A stretch of 28,138 bases of DNA from Vallitalea maricola (GTDB lineage Bacteria; Bacillota; Clostridia; Lachnospirales; Vallitaleaceae), in NCBI RefSeq assembly GCF_036985595.1, contig NZ_BTPU01000078.1, positions 1 to 28,138 on the forward strand, given 5' to 3'. Each line of letters opens with the position of its first letter. The first letter of the stretch is position 1. A model generated the notes under the pieces. That model did not search any database and was not told where the DNA came from. It saw only the letters and a program-made list of their open reading frames with translations. Below are positions 9,026-17,087 of this stretch, one piece after another. A program made the translations under genes and the position numbers.

Positions 9026-9054
9026 TTGACATTTATGGTGTAATTTGATATAAT
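9026..9054 (+). promoter_or_regulatory. Sigma-A promoter P1 of veg (perfect consensus)
   Basis: TTGACA at 9026-9031, 17-bp spacer, TATAAT at 9049-9054. Both hexamers match the sigma-A consensus exactly. Confidence 0.85.
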
Positions 9055-9065
9055 TTAAAAATTTA

Positions 9066-9094
9066 TTGACCTGCTTATAGTATTATGATATACT
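9066..9094 (+). promoter_or_regulatory. Sigma-A promoter P2 of veg
   Basis: TTGACC at 9066-9071, 17-bp spacer, TATACT at 9089-9094. It lies 40 bp downstream of P1, about four helical turns, and about 33 bp before the veg start codon. Confidence 0.8.
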
Positions 9095-9126
9095 AGTAGT
9101 AGTTGTTAAAGATGAGGTGGTTAAAA

Positions 9127-9375
9127 ATGATTGCAAAAGAAGATATTACCGAAGTAAGAAAACGCGTAGATGGTTACGTCGGTAGTAAAGTTTTAGTTAA
9201 AGCTAATAAGGGACGAAAAAGAATTGTCATTAAACAGGGTGTATTACAGAGCACATATCCAAGCATTTTTGTAGTCAAAGTCCAAAACGAACTACAAAAT
9301 ACTTATAGAACTGTTTCATATAGTTATACAGATATATTGACTAATAACGTTGAATTATCGTTATGTCAGGAATAA
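9127..9375 (+). CDS. veg: Veg protein
   Basis: Small cytosolic protein of 82 aa matching the conserved Firmicute Veg family (B. subtilis Veg is 86 aa): MIAKEDITEVRKRVDGYVGS, the KANKGRKR basic stretch, GVLQSTYPSIFVV, and the SYSYTDILT ending. In B. subtilis, Veg is very abundant, is transcribed from an exceptionally strong promoter and stimulates biofilm genes; its biochemical role is unsettled. I chose ATG 9127, with GAGGTGG 6 nt upstream. An earlier ATG at 9103 (MLKMRWLK...) would be translated through that ribosome binding site and gives a non-family N-terminus. Tandem strong promoters lie just upstream. Neighbours (SPOCS/LysM gene, ispE) match conserved veg synteny. Confidence 0.95.
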   Translation: MIAKEDITEVRKRVDGYVGSKVLVKANKGRKRIVIKQGVLQSTYPSIFVVKVQNELQNTYRTVSYSYTDILTNNVELSLCQE

Positions 9376-9426
9376 ATTTGCAGGTAATTTTTAGGTATTG
9401 TATCTAACAATTAAAAAATAGTCATA

Positions 9427-9484
9427 AAATCCTTCCTAACCTTAATATAATAATATAGACAAAGGTTTTAGGAGGGATTTTTTT
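9427..9484 (+). promoter_or_regulatory. Terminator-like hairpin that sequesters the next gene's RBS
   Basis: Left arm 9427-9443 pairs with right arm 9462-9480: about 17 bp with one G-U pair and a 2-nt bulge, followed by a T-run to 9484. The right arm contains TAGGAGGG, the ribosome binding site of the SPOCS/LysM gene, and the T-run includes its TTG start codon. The structure could both end veg transcription and block translation of read-through RNA. Confidence 0.7.
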
Positions 9485-11060
9485 GAGTTTAGAACTGGAG
9501 CAAAGAAACATATCGTTAATTAAACCAAAAGGCAGCCGAGTTCTTCAGATGACAATAGATGAAGATATTAATGTGCCAGATATCAAGCCTGACATTGATA
9601 AGATATTGCAGAGCAATTCGGTGGTAAACATTACAGGTACTGATGTTTATGATTCTAAAGTTTTAGTTAAAGGTGAATTTGGTTGTAAGGTGCTGTATGT
9701 ACCTCTTAATGATTCAAAGCCTGTACATAATATGATAAGTCTTATTCCTATAGAGGAGACTATTAATATTGATGATGTATCCAAAAGTGATAGTATTAAG
9801 ACAGAATATATCATAGAAGAGATGAAGATAACACCAATTAACACTAGGAAAATTAATGTAAAGTCAATTGTACAAGTCAAGGTTATGGTTGATGAGAAAA
9901 AAGAGATGTATGTTCCTACAGATATTTGCGGGGCAGAGGATATCCAAAGTAGATGGGATGACATTACAATCTGTAAAATGCATACATCCAAAAAAGAGAC
10001 CTACAAAATAAAAGATGAATTAGCTATTCCAAGCAGCAAACCAAATATCATGGAGATATTGTGGTATGATAGGACTATTAAGAACAAGGAATTCAGACTA
10101 TTGGATGATAAGATCAATATCAAAGGAATAGTGGCACTTGATACTTTATATCTAGGAGAATCAGGGGAAAATAATCTTGAATTCGTTGAACATGAGATGC
10201 CATTTAACGGTGTAATTGAGTGTAATGGTGTTAATGAGGATATGTATTATGATATTGATATAAAAATTGTAGATGATAAGATTCAGATAAGACCAGACCT
10301 TGATGGAGAAGAGAGAGTATTCTCTGTAGATATTGTAACCCAGCTGGATATTAAAGTATATTCTGAAGAAAAAAATAGTATCCTTACAGATGTCTATTCC
10401 TTATCCAAAGAAATTGAGCTGGAAAAAGAAAATGTGAACTATGAAACATTACTTTGCAAGAATCAAAGCCAATGTAAAATAAAAGAAACTATTGAAATGG
10501 ATACTAATGATCCTGATATCATGCAGATATACTATGCAACAGGTGATGTTAATATTGATAATGTGGATGTATTTGAAGATAAAGTAGAAGTTGAAGGTGT
10601 TGTATTTGGTAAAATATTGTATGTAGCAGCTGATGATAATAACCCTATTAACGTATATAACGCTGTTTTACCATTTAATCAGGTTATAGATACAGAAGGT
10701 ATTAGAAACGACAGTAGAATGTCTATAAGGCCATCTATAAGCTATATTAACTGTAGTATGTTGGGAGAAAAAGAAGTTGAAGTGAAATGCGGGGTTAATC
10801 TAGATACAATTGTATTTGATAATCAAGAATTAAATATAATAAATGGGTTGACAGAGACTGAAATAGATATGAAAAAACTTCAAAACACTCCAAGTGTAGT
10901 AGGATATATTGTCAAGGATAATGAGTCCTTATGGGATATAGCAAAAACATATTCAACTAAGGTAGATGACATAAAAGCTGTTAATAATTTAGATTCTGCT
11001 GATGTAAAAAGAGGGGATAAATTAATAATAGTCAAAAACATCGATAGCCTTGAAATTTAA
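9483..11060 (+). CDS. SPOCS (DUF3794) and LysM domain protein
   Basis: Protein of 525 aa with several DUF3794/SPOCS-type beta-domains (about residues 30-140, 170-290 and 320-440) and a C-terminal LysM domain (about 470-520: YIVKDNESLWDIAKTYSTKV, NNL, then VKRGDKLIIVKN). SPOCS domains occur in spore coat proteins such as SpoVID and CotE-interacting factors, and LysM binds peptidoglycan. The likely role is anchoring coat layers at the spore surface. There is no signal peptide, consistent with mother-cell cytoplasmic action. The start is TTG at 9483, the first one after TAGGAGGG. Its position between veg and ispE is where B. subtilis has sspF. A sporulation sigma promoter upstream is expected, but I could not identify one confidently. 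Confidence 0.88.
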   Translation: MSLELEQRNISLIKPKGSRVLQMTIDEDINVPDIKPDIDKILQSNSVVNITGTDVYDSKVLVKGEFGCKVLYVPLNDSKPVHNMISLIPIEETINIDDVSKSDSIKTEYIIEEMKITPINTRKINVKSIVQVKVMVDEKKEMYVPTDICGAEDIQSRWDDITICKMHTSKKETYKIKDELAIPSSKPNIMEILWYDRTIKNKEFRLLDDKINIKGIVALDTLYLGESGENNLEFVEHEMPFNGVIECNGVNEDMYYDIDIKIVDDKIQIRPDLDGEERVFSVDIVTQLDIKVYSEEKNSILTDVYSLSKEIELEKENVNYETLLCKNQSQCKIKETIEMDTNDPDIMQIYYATGDVNIDNVDVFEDKVEVEGVVFGKILYVAADDNNPINVYNAVLPFNQVIDTEGIRNDSRMSIRPSISYINCSMLGEKEVEVKCGVNLDTIVFDNQELNIINGLTETEIDMKKLQNTPSVVGYIVKDNESLWDIAKTYSTKVDDIKAVNNLDSADVKRGDKLIIVKNIDSLEI

Positions 11061-11083
11061 GAACGCCTAGCGTTCTTTTTTTT
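11059..11083 (+). terminator. Rho-independent terminator
   Basis: GAACGC-CTA-GCGTTC stem followed directly by a run of T residues, starting at the stop codon of the SPOCS/LysM gene. It separates that gene from ispE. Confidence 0.88.
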
Positions 11084-11092
11084 CTCTTTTTC

Positions 11093-11121
11093 TTGATTTA
11101 TAAATATACATTGTATATAAT
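11093..11121 (+). promoter_or_regulatory. Sigma-A promoter for ispE-gntR
   Basis: TTGATT at 11093-11098, 17-bp spacer, TATAAT at 11116-11121. It lies 87 bp before the ispE start. Confidence 0.7.
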
Positions 11122-11134
11122 ATTAAGTATACAA
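11111..11134. promoter_or_regulatory. Candidate operator over the ispE promoter -10
   Basis: Perfect inverted repeat TTGTATA (11111-11117) and TATACAA (11128-11134), covering the -10 and the likely start of transcription. The half-sites resemble GntR/FCD half-sites (TTGTA/TACAA), and a GntR/FCD regulator is encoded downstream, but the 10-nt spacer is longer than the usual compact operator. Confidence 0.4.
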
Positions 11135-11207
11135 GGTACAATCTAGATAAGCTGAATTAAATAATTACTATAGAGCCAGCAAAGATGAAAAAGCTGAAAG
11201 GGTCATT

Positions 11208-12074
11208 ATGTATAGAATTAATATTAAGGCTAGAGCCAAGATTAATATATCGCTTGATGTAATAGGTAAAAGAGAAGACGGTTACCATGATGTAAAGATG
11301 ATCATGCAGACTATCAACTTATACGATAAAATAAATATTAAAAAAATAAGAAAAGATGAAATAAAGATTCAAACCAACTTGTCCTTTTTGCCAATAGATG
11401 AAAGGAATTTAGTATACAAAGTTATAAAATTCCTAAAGGAAAAATATAAAATAAAAACGGGAGTTTTTGTTGATTTATATAAAGTCATTCCAGTAGCGGC
11501 AGGTCTTGCTGGTGGTAGTAGTGATGCGGCAGCTGCTTTAGTAGGGATGAACAGACTTTTTAATCTTCGCATGTCCCTGAATGAAATGATGGAGATTGGT
11601 ACTATGTTTGGTGCAGACATTCCTTATTGCTTGCTTAGGGGAACAGCTCTTAGTGAAGGAATTGGTGAAAAATTGACATCTCTAGGTCGTTTCCCAGATG
11701 CATACGTTGTTATAGCAAAGCCGGGGATTAATGTTTCAACTGGTTTTGTGTACGGTAATCTTGATTTGAATAATATAGATGTTAGACCTGACACAGATAA
11801 AATTATAGAAGGCATTAATAAAGGTGACTTACATCAGATTTGTATGAATATGGGAAATATCTTAGAGACAGTCACAATAAAAAAATATCCTGTAATAAAT
11901 GAAATAAAAGATTATATGATGAAAAATGGAGCTATAGGTTCATTGATGACTGGAAGTGGACCATCTGTTTTTGGTATATTAGAGGACAAACATAAGGCTT
12001 ATAATCTAGCCCATAAGTTAAAGGTTAATAATATAGCTAAATTCGTTTATACCACAACAATATTTAATAACTAA
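11208..12074 (+). CDS. ispE: 4-diphosphocytidyl-2-C-methyl-D-erythritol kinase
   Basis: GHMP-family kinase of 288 aa that phosphorylates CDP-methylerythritol in the non-mevalonate (MEP) isoprenoid pathway. Family landmarks: N-terminal ARAKINISLDVIGKREDGYHD, ATP loop PVAAGLAGGSSDAAAALVGM, acidic motif FGADIPYCLLRGTA, and C-terminal glycine loop LMTGSGPSVFGI. Length is normal. AAAGGG ribosome binding site upstream of ATG. The GntR regulator follows after 35 bp, probably in the same transcript. The order veg, sporulation gene, ispE, regulator parallels veg-sspF-ispE-purR in B. subtilis. Confidence 0.96.
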   Translation: MYRINIKARAKINISLDVIGKREDGYHDVKMIMQTINLYDKINIKKIRKDEIKIQTNLSFLPIDERNLVYKVIKFLKEKYKIKTGVFVDLYKVIPVAAGLAGGSSDAAAALVGMNRLFNLRMSLNEMMEIGTMFGADIPYCLLRGTALSEGIGEKLTSLGRFPDAYVVIAKPGINVSTGFVYGNLDLNNIDVRPDTDKIIEGINKGDLHQICMNMGNILETVTIKKYPVINEIKDYMMKNGAIGSLMTGSGPSVFGILEDKHKAYNLAHKLKVNNIAKFVYTTTIFNN

Positions 12075-12109
12075 ACATTTTCTAATGAAAGAAAGGATGT
12101 ATTAAGGTA

Positions 12110-12787
12110 ATGGATGATAAACTGAAAGTTAATCTTAATGAATACCTGCCCCTAAGAGATGTTGTATTCAATACGTTAAGAGAGGCCATTCTAAAAGGAG
12201 AACTTGTAGCTGGTGAGAGGCTCATGGAAAAACAACTTGCTGAGAGAATGGGAGTCAGCAGAACACCAATTAGAGAAGCTATTAGAAAATTAGAACTTGA
12301 AGGATTAGTAGTAATGATACCTAGAAAAGGTGCAGAGGTAGCTAAAATTACTCATAAAGATATAAAAGACGTATTAGAAGTAAGAGCCGCACTTGAAGAA
12401 TTAGCAGTAAAGATAGCATGTGAAAAGATGTCAGAGGAGTCTTTCGTTGATCTAAAAAGGACTACTCACAACTTTCAAACAGCATGTGAAGAACATGACA
12501 TAGAGCAAATAATCAAGAAAGATGTTGAATTTCACGATATAATATTCAATTCAACTGAAAACGAGAAATTGATTCAAATAATAAATAATCTAAGAGAACA
12601 AATCTATCGTTATAGAGTTGAGTATATAAGAAAAGTTGCTGATTTTGGCATATTAGTAAAAGAACATGACCTAATTGTAAAATCAATAGAAAATAGGGAT
12701 GTTGATGAAGCAAGAAAGATAGCTCTACAGCATATAGTCAATCAAGAAATTGCAGTTATTGAGATATTCGATAAAAAAAATAAATAA
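12110..12787 (+). CDS. GntR/FCD-family transcriptional regulator
   Basis: DNA-binding repressor or activator of 225 aa. Residues ~15-75 form the winged helix of GntR proteins (LREAILKGELVAGERLMEKQ, then LAERMGVSRTPIREAIRKLE, and GAEVA in the wing). Residues ~85-215 are the all-helical FCD ligand domain (DVLEVRAALEELAVKIA, then FHDIIFNSTEN and the EHDLIVKSIENRD segment with conserved His ligands for metal or acid binding). Ligand unknown. An AAGG lies 2 nt before ATG and a better AAAGGATG further upstream. It shares a transcript with ispE; an inverted repeat at that promoter could be its own operator. A terminator follows. Confidence 0.93.
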   Translation: MDDKLKVNLNEYLPLRDVVFNTLREAILKGELVAGERLMEKQLAERMGVSRTPIREAIRKLELEGLVVMIPRKGAEVAKITHKDIKDVLEVRAALEELAVKIACEKMSEESFVDLKRTTHNFQTACEEHDIEQIIKKDVEFHDIIFNSTENEKLIQIINNLREQIYRYRVEYIRKVADFGILVKEHDLIVKSIENRDVDEARKIALQHIVNQEIAVIEIFDKKNK

Positions 12788-12808
12788 TTAATTTTGTCAG
12801 AAAAAAGA

Positions 12809-12846
12809 TGAGGTATTGGTGATATGACCAATAGCTTATTTTTTTA
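12809..12846 (+). terminator. Rho-independent terminator after gntR
   Basis: TATTGGT (12814-12820) pairs with ACCAATA (12827-12833) around loop GATATG, extended by a lower stem of four pairs, followed by seven T residues. Confidence 0.85.
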
Positions 12847-12921
12847 ATTAAAAATTGTTTTATGTATATTGAATAAAAATATCTATAAATACAAAAAATG
12901 TAAAAAAAGGAAGGGAATATA

Positions 12922-13128
12922 ATGATAAATATTTTAGATAAATTAGGTAATGTCTTTTCTGTAAAATTTATAGTGCTTTTGTTAATTGCTGGTTTAGTAC
13001 TGCTTATATGGGACAGGAAAGTGTTATATAGAAAAAAAAGAAAAAAAGAGCATACTATTAGTATTGTTCTAGGAATAATTTATGTTTCAGCAGCATTTGT
13101 ACTTTTTATAGTAGGAAGATTTATTTAA
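12922..13128 (+). CDS. Small two-TM protein upstream of gerAA (candidate germinant-receptor D subunit)
   Basis: A 68-aa protein with two hydrophobic helices (about residues 13-30 and 46-66) joined by a very basic loop (DRKVLYRKKRKKEHT). AAGGAAGGG ribosome binding site 6 nt before ATG. It is first in a tight unit with gerAA, whose start is 21 bp downstream. Small two-TM D subunits encoded near gerA-type operons are known in Bacillus and modulate receptor function; size, topology and position agree. I cannot show homology from sequence alone. It also resembles short uncharacterised membrane proteins found beside ger genes in Clostridia. Confidence 0.75.
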   Translation: MINILDKLGNVFSVKFIVLLLIAGLVLLIWDRKVLYRKKRKKEHTISIVLGIIYVSAAFVLFIVGRFI

Positions 13129-13149
13129 ATATAGAGTAAGGTGAATAAT

Positions 13150-14727
13150 GTGAGATTAAAACAAGTAAAATCAAAACATGATAAAAGAAGCAATAAAGTC
13201 ATAATTCCATTTTCAGATTCAATAGATACGAATATTAGAAATTTTGAAGAACTATTTACTGATTGTGGTGACTTGGTAAAGAGAAAATTTCCTATTGGAG
13301 AAAACAAAGATGTATGGGCATATATTGCATACATTGATGTTATGACAGACAGGAGGGTCATAGAAGAATCTGTTCTAGAGCAATTATTAATTCAAGTACG
13401 AGGTGTTGGAAAAACGCTGCCAGAAACTAATGAAGACAAATTCTCATTCATAAAAGATGGTGGATTCGCAACAGCAGATTTGAAAGAAGTTAATATAATG
13501 GATGATGCAGTATTAGCCGTACTTTCAGGAGATACTGTAATTTTTATTGATGGTTATGAAAAAGCTATAGTAGTAGCCACAAAAGGATTTCCAAACAGGG
13601 GAGTACAACAGCCAGATACAGAGAATGTAATAAGAGGCTCAAAGGAAGGCTTTACAGAAGCATTTCGAATAAATACAGTACTCATTAGAAGACGTATCAG
13701 AGACAGTAAATTAAAGGTTAAACAAATACAATTAGGAACAAGAACAAGAACCGATGTTGCTCTTATGTATTTAGATGACCTTGTAAGACCTCAGGTATTA
13801 CAAGAAATAGAAGAAAGACTTAGTTATTTTAGAATAGATAGTGTATTAGAAAGTGGTACATTAGAACAATTAATAGAAACTAATTGGTATTCTCCATTTC
13901 CCCAATCACAAGTAACTCAGAGACCAGATAAAGTAGCATCTGCTATATTAGAGGGAAGAGTAGCCATAGTTGTAGATAATACACCCTTTGTTCTTTTACT
14001 GCCTACAACGTTTAATTGTTTTTTTCAATCATCAGAAGATTATTATCAAAGATGGTATGTGATGAGCTTTGTGAGATTTCTAAGATATTGTGCTGCGTTT
14101 TTATCCTTTGCTATACCAGGATTCTATTTGGCACTGACTACTTTTCATCCTTCCATGATTCCTACCCCGTTGACCTTTTCCATTGCAGCGGCTAGAGAAG
14201 GTGTGCCGTTTCCCGCATTGATTGAAGTGTTGATAATGGAGCTGGCTTTTGAACTTTTGAGAGAAGCAGGAGTGAGGCTTCCAGCACCTATAGGTAATAC
14301 TATTGGAATAGTTGGAGGTTTAATAGTCGGGCAGGCAGTAGTAGAAGCTAATCTAGTAAGCCCTATTATAGTAATTATCGTGGCATTGACAGCTATATCT
14401 TCATTTGCTATTCCCAGCTATTCACTTACATCAGCTTTTAGGATTATTAAGTATCTAATTATATTCTTATCGGCTTTCTTAGGTTTTCTTGGTTTTTGGT
14501 TAGGTATTTTAATAATATTGACTCACCTTGTATCCCTTAAGAGTATTAATATACCTTATCTTTCACCTTATGTAGCAAGGGAAGTCAATAATGAAGACCT
14601 TCAGGATTCCCTAATAAGGATGCCCATATTTCTTAATAAATTAAGACCGGTATTTGCTAAAAGAAGTAATAAAGTAAGATTAGATATAGATGAAAAAGGA
14701 GAAAATAATGTTTTCACAAAACAATAA
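13150..14727 (+). CDS. gerAA: Spore germination protein GerA family, A subunit
   Basis: Subunit A of a nutrient germinant receptor in the spore inner membrane, 525 aa. Hydrophilic N-terminal domain (about residues 25-280) with typical segments DCGDLVKRKFPI, GDTVIFIDGYEKA, the RGSKEGFTEAFRIN motif and VALMYLDDLV. The membrane part (about 290-470) includes AAAREGVPFPALIEVLIMEL and the highly conserved PAPIGNTIGIVGGLIVGQA. The start is taken at GTG 13150 with AAGGTGA 5 nt upstream; GTG 13141 lies inside that ribosome binding site. It overlaps gerAB by 20 bp. The germinant (amino acid or sugar) cannot be told. Confidence 0.94.
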   Translation: MRLKQVKSKHDKRSNKVIIPFSDSIDTNIRNFEELFTDCGDLVKRKFPIGENKDVWAYIAYIDVMTDRRVIEESVLEQLLIQVRGVGKTLPETNEDKFSFIKDGGFATADLKEVNIMDDAVLAVLSGDTVIFIDGYEKAIVVATKGFPNRGVQQPDTENVIRGSKEGFTEAFRINTVLIRRRIRDSKLKVKQIQLGTRTRTDVALMYLDDLVRPQVLQEIEERLSYFRIDSVLESGTLEQLIETNWYSPFPQSQVTQRPDKVASAILEGRVAIVVDNTPFVLLLPTTFNCFFQSSEDYYQRWYVMSFVRFLRYCAAFLSFAIPGFYLALTTFHPSMIPTPLTFSIAAAREGVPFPALIEVLIMELAFELLREAGVRLPAPIGNTIGIVGGLIVGQAVVEANLVSPIIVIIVALTAISSFAIPSYSLTSAFRIIKYLIIFLSAFLGFLGFWLGILIILTHLVSLKSINIPYLSPYVAREVNNEDLQDSLIRMPIFLNKLRPVFAKRSNKVRLDIDEKGENNVFTKQ

Positions 14728-15814
14728 AATATCAATGAGACAAGTTGAGATTCTGATTATTCTCAACATGTTCAGTAATACAAGTTTAATTTTGCCTAGA
14801 ATCGCTTCTGAAATAGCAGGTGCCGATGGTCATTTTATTGTTCTAGGCGGTGCTATTATTTCCCTTGTGTATGTTTTCATTATAACTTCTCTTGTTAAAA
14901 TGTTTCCTGATAAGAACATTGTGGAATACACAGAACTGATACTCAATAAACCAATAGCTATTATTGTAGGAGTAGTGTTCTGTCTGAAGCTCATTATTTT
15001 GGCAGGGTTGGAAATAAGGGTTTTTGGAGAATTGGTGAAACAGGCATTACTAAGAAATACACCAATAGAAATTATAGTTATAGCTATGCTTTTGGTTGTA
15101 GTCTATCTTACAAGGAAAGGTTATGAAGCAAGAGCAAGAATGGCAGAACTATTAATATTTATAATATTAATCCCTTTGGTAGTGATATTTTTCTTTGCCG
15201 TTCCAGATATCAAGTTATATAATATCTCACCTATTTTTTCTATCTCAGGGGAAAAATTCATCTATGGAAGCTTAATAATGTCTTTTACTTATTCGGGGAT
15301 AGAGTTATTGTTACTATCAAGTCCCTTTGTAATAAATCCTGATAAATTACCGAAAGTGACATTACGAAGTGTAGCATTTGTTGGCATTCTAAATGCTTTA
15401 ATATGCATTTTGACAATTGGTTCTTTTGGATCTGTAGAGACTTCTAGACAAATATGGCCTGTTATGACCATTATGCAGACAATACATCTACCAGGTGCTT
15501 TAATACAGAGGCAAGATGCTCTAATGGTAAGTTTTTGGATAATGACAGTGTTTTTGCTTATAAACGCTTATTTATTCTTTTCAGGATTATTAATTAAAAA
15601 AATTGCTAATTTAAAAGAACAGAATTTTTTGATTTTGCCGCTCATACCTATTATTTATCTAATATCACTTATACCAGATAATATAGTGGAGACCTATAAA
15701 TGGATAGAGATAATGACACGTTATGTTAGCTTATTATTTCTTCTACCTATTCCATTGATCTTATTAGTTGTTGCTAAGATGAGAGGATTAGGTAAACCTA
15801 CAAATAATATATGA
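14708..15814 (+). CDS. gerAB: Spore germination protein GerA family, B subunit
   Basis: Integral membrane subunit of 368 aa from the APC superfamily (spore permease family), with about ten TM helices. Family features: N-terminal KISMRQVEILIILNMFSNTS with a short amphipathic lead, ILPRIASEIAG, and the conserved middle helix region SLIMSFTYSGIELLLLSSPF. In GerA-type receptors the B subunit binds the germinant. I chose ATG 14708 because AAAGGAG lies 7 nt upstream; an ATG at 14690 would place that site inside the gene. The 20-bp overlap with gerAA implies translational coupling. Confidence 0.93.
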   Translation: MFSQNNKISMRQVEILIILNMFSNTSLILPRIASEIAGADGHFIVLGGAIISLVYVFIITSLVKMFPDKNIVEYTELILNKPIAIIVGVVFCLKLIILAGLEIRVFGELVKQALLRNTPIEIIVIAMLLVVVYLTRKGYEARARMAELLIFIILIPLVVIFFFAVPDIKLYNISPIFSISGEKFIYGSLIMSFTYSGIELLLLSSPFVINPDKLPKVTLRSVAFVGILNALICILTIGSFGSVETSRQIWPVMTIMQTIHLPGALIQRQDALMVSFWIMTVFLLINAYLFFSGLLIKKIANLKEQNFLILPLIPIIYLISLIPDNIVETYKWIEIMTRYVSLLFLLPIPLILLVVAKMRGLGKPTNNI

Positions 15815-15838
15815 AAGTGATGAGAGGTTGTGGTAACA

Positions 15839-16954
15839 ATGAAAATTAAAGTTATGGCTATATTGGTTATATGTTCTATACTTCTAGTAGGTTGCTGGGA
15901 TAAGGTTGAATTGAATGATAGAGCATATGTAATAAGCCTTTCGCTAGATGATATTGGTGATTTATTAGAGGTAACATATACCATTCCTAATTTGCCTGTT
16001 ATAACTGCTCAGAGTGGTGGTGAAGCTACAAAATTCATCAAGATTACCAAAGCAGAGACTTTGACACAAGCTAATAGGGCTTTTGGTAAAAAATCTAATC
16101 TTAGAATCAATTTTGACCATACTAAGGTAATAATACTTGGAGCTGATTTTTTAGATGACCCTCATAATCTAAGAAAAGTTTTGGATCACTTTGATAGGAA
16201 TCCGGAGTATTCCAAAGCATTATTATTATTAGCTACCAAGGAAACAGGGAAGAAATTACTTGAATCGGTTCCTAATGGAGAAGAGACAACTGGGATATAT
16301 CTTTCACAAGTTTTTATAAATAATAGTTTAGAAACCATAAGTGCCAAGACCATTGAGCTTGGAGATTTTATTTCCCAAATGTACAGTACAGAAGGAAATG
16401 GTGTAATGCCAAATGTAATATTCAGAGATAATGAAGTTATAGTTGATGGCTTAGCTATTCTTAGGGATTACCAGCTTAGAGGATGGATGGAAGATAAATA
16501 CATGACACCATACAGCTGGGTTCTTGGTAAAGGTAAGGAGACTGTTGCTTTAATAGATATGGAAGGTGTATTAGTACCTTATGAAATAAGTGATTTAACT
16601 TCTAAAATGGATTTTGAATTAAAAGATGGATTATTAAAAATTAAAATTTCAATTAGGAGTGAAGGAGATATATCTGAATATATCCTAGAAGATAAAGATA
16701 AATTATTCAATACTGGTTATATTGCAGAGATAGAAAATCAGGTAGCCAAAAGTATGGAAGAAGAAATAGATGAGCTAATGGATATAATGCAAGACGAGTA
16801 CGGTATAGATATTATAAACGCATATAATAATCTAAAAACTAGAAATAGAAAGATTTGGAAGGAAACAAAATCCAATTGGCAGGATTTTTTTAGTGCAGCA
16901 GCTATTGAAGTAGAATGTAAGGTAAATATAAGAAGAGTGGGACTTTCGAAATAG
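15839..16954 (+). CDS. gerAC: Spore germination lipoprotein GerA family, C subunit
   Basis: Lipoprotein subunit C of the germinant receptor, 371 aa. The signal peptide ends in lipobox LLVGC, followed by the family hallmark WDKVELNDRAYVISLSLDD. Later landmarks: FDHTKVIILGADFL, DHFDRNPEYSKALLLLATK, and the C-terminal YNLKTRNRKIWKETKSNW block. Length is normal. ATG 15839 is preferred over GTG 15830, which would sit two bases from the GAGAGG ribosome binding site. It follows gerAB by 24 bp, completing the A-B-C operon. No clear terminator is visible after it. Confidence 0.94.
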   Translation: MKIKVMAILVICSILLVGCWDKVELNDRAYVISLSLDDIGDLLEVTYTIPNLPVITAQSGGEATKFIKITKAETLTQANRAFGKKSNLRINFDHTKVIILGADFLDDPHNLRKVLDHFDRNPEYSKALLLLATKETGKKLLESVPNGEETTGIYLSQVFINNSLETISAKTIELGDFISQMYSTEGNGVMPNVIFRDNEVIVDGLAILRDYQLRGWMEDKYMTPYSWVLGKGKETVALIDMEGVLVPYEISDLTSKMDFELKDGLLKIKISIRSEGDISEYILEDKDKLFNTGYIAEIENQVAKSMEEEIDELMDIMQDEYGIDIINAYNNLKTRNRKIWKETKSNWQDFFSAAAIEVECKVNIRRVGLSK

Positions 16955-17016
16955 AAAATCATTATTCAATTATTATTTGTCATGTTTTCTAATTTACGGC
17001 TTAACAGATAGATTAT

Positions 17017-17045
17017 GTATAAATAATAATGATGCTGGTAATAAT
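17017..17045 (+). promoter_or_regulatory. Sigma-F-type promoter of spoIIR
   Basis: GTATA at 17017-17021, 15-bp spacer, GGTAATAAT at 17037-17045. The -10 fits the sigma-F/G-type GGnnAnAnT pattern and lies 42 bp before the spoIIR start. spoIIR is a well-known sigma-F target, so sequence and context agree. Confidence 0.7.
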
Positions 17046-17087
17046 AGAAATAGTAGGTTGTAAATATGAAAAGATGGGGGAAGATTG

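Noticed and set aside
12861..12921. Possible sigma-G promoter (TGTATA...TATAAATA) upstream of the ger operon
   Set aside because: The -10 does not fit CATnnTA and the spacing is off; only biological expectation supports it.
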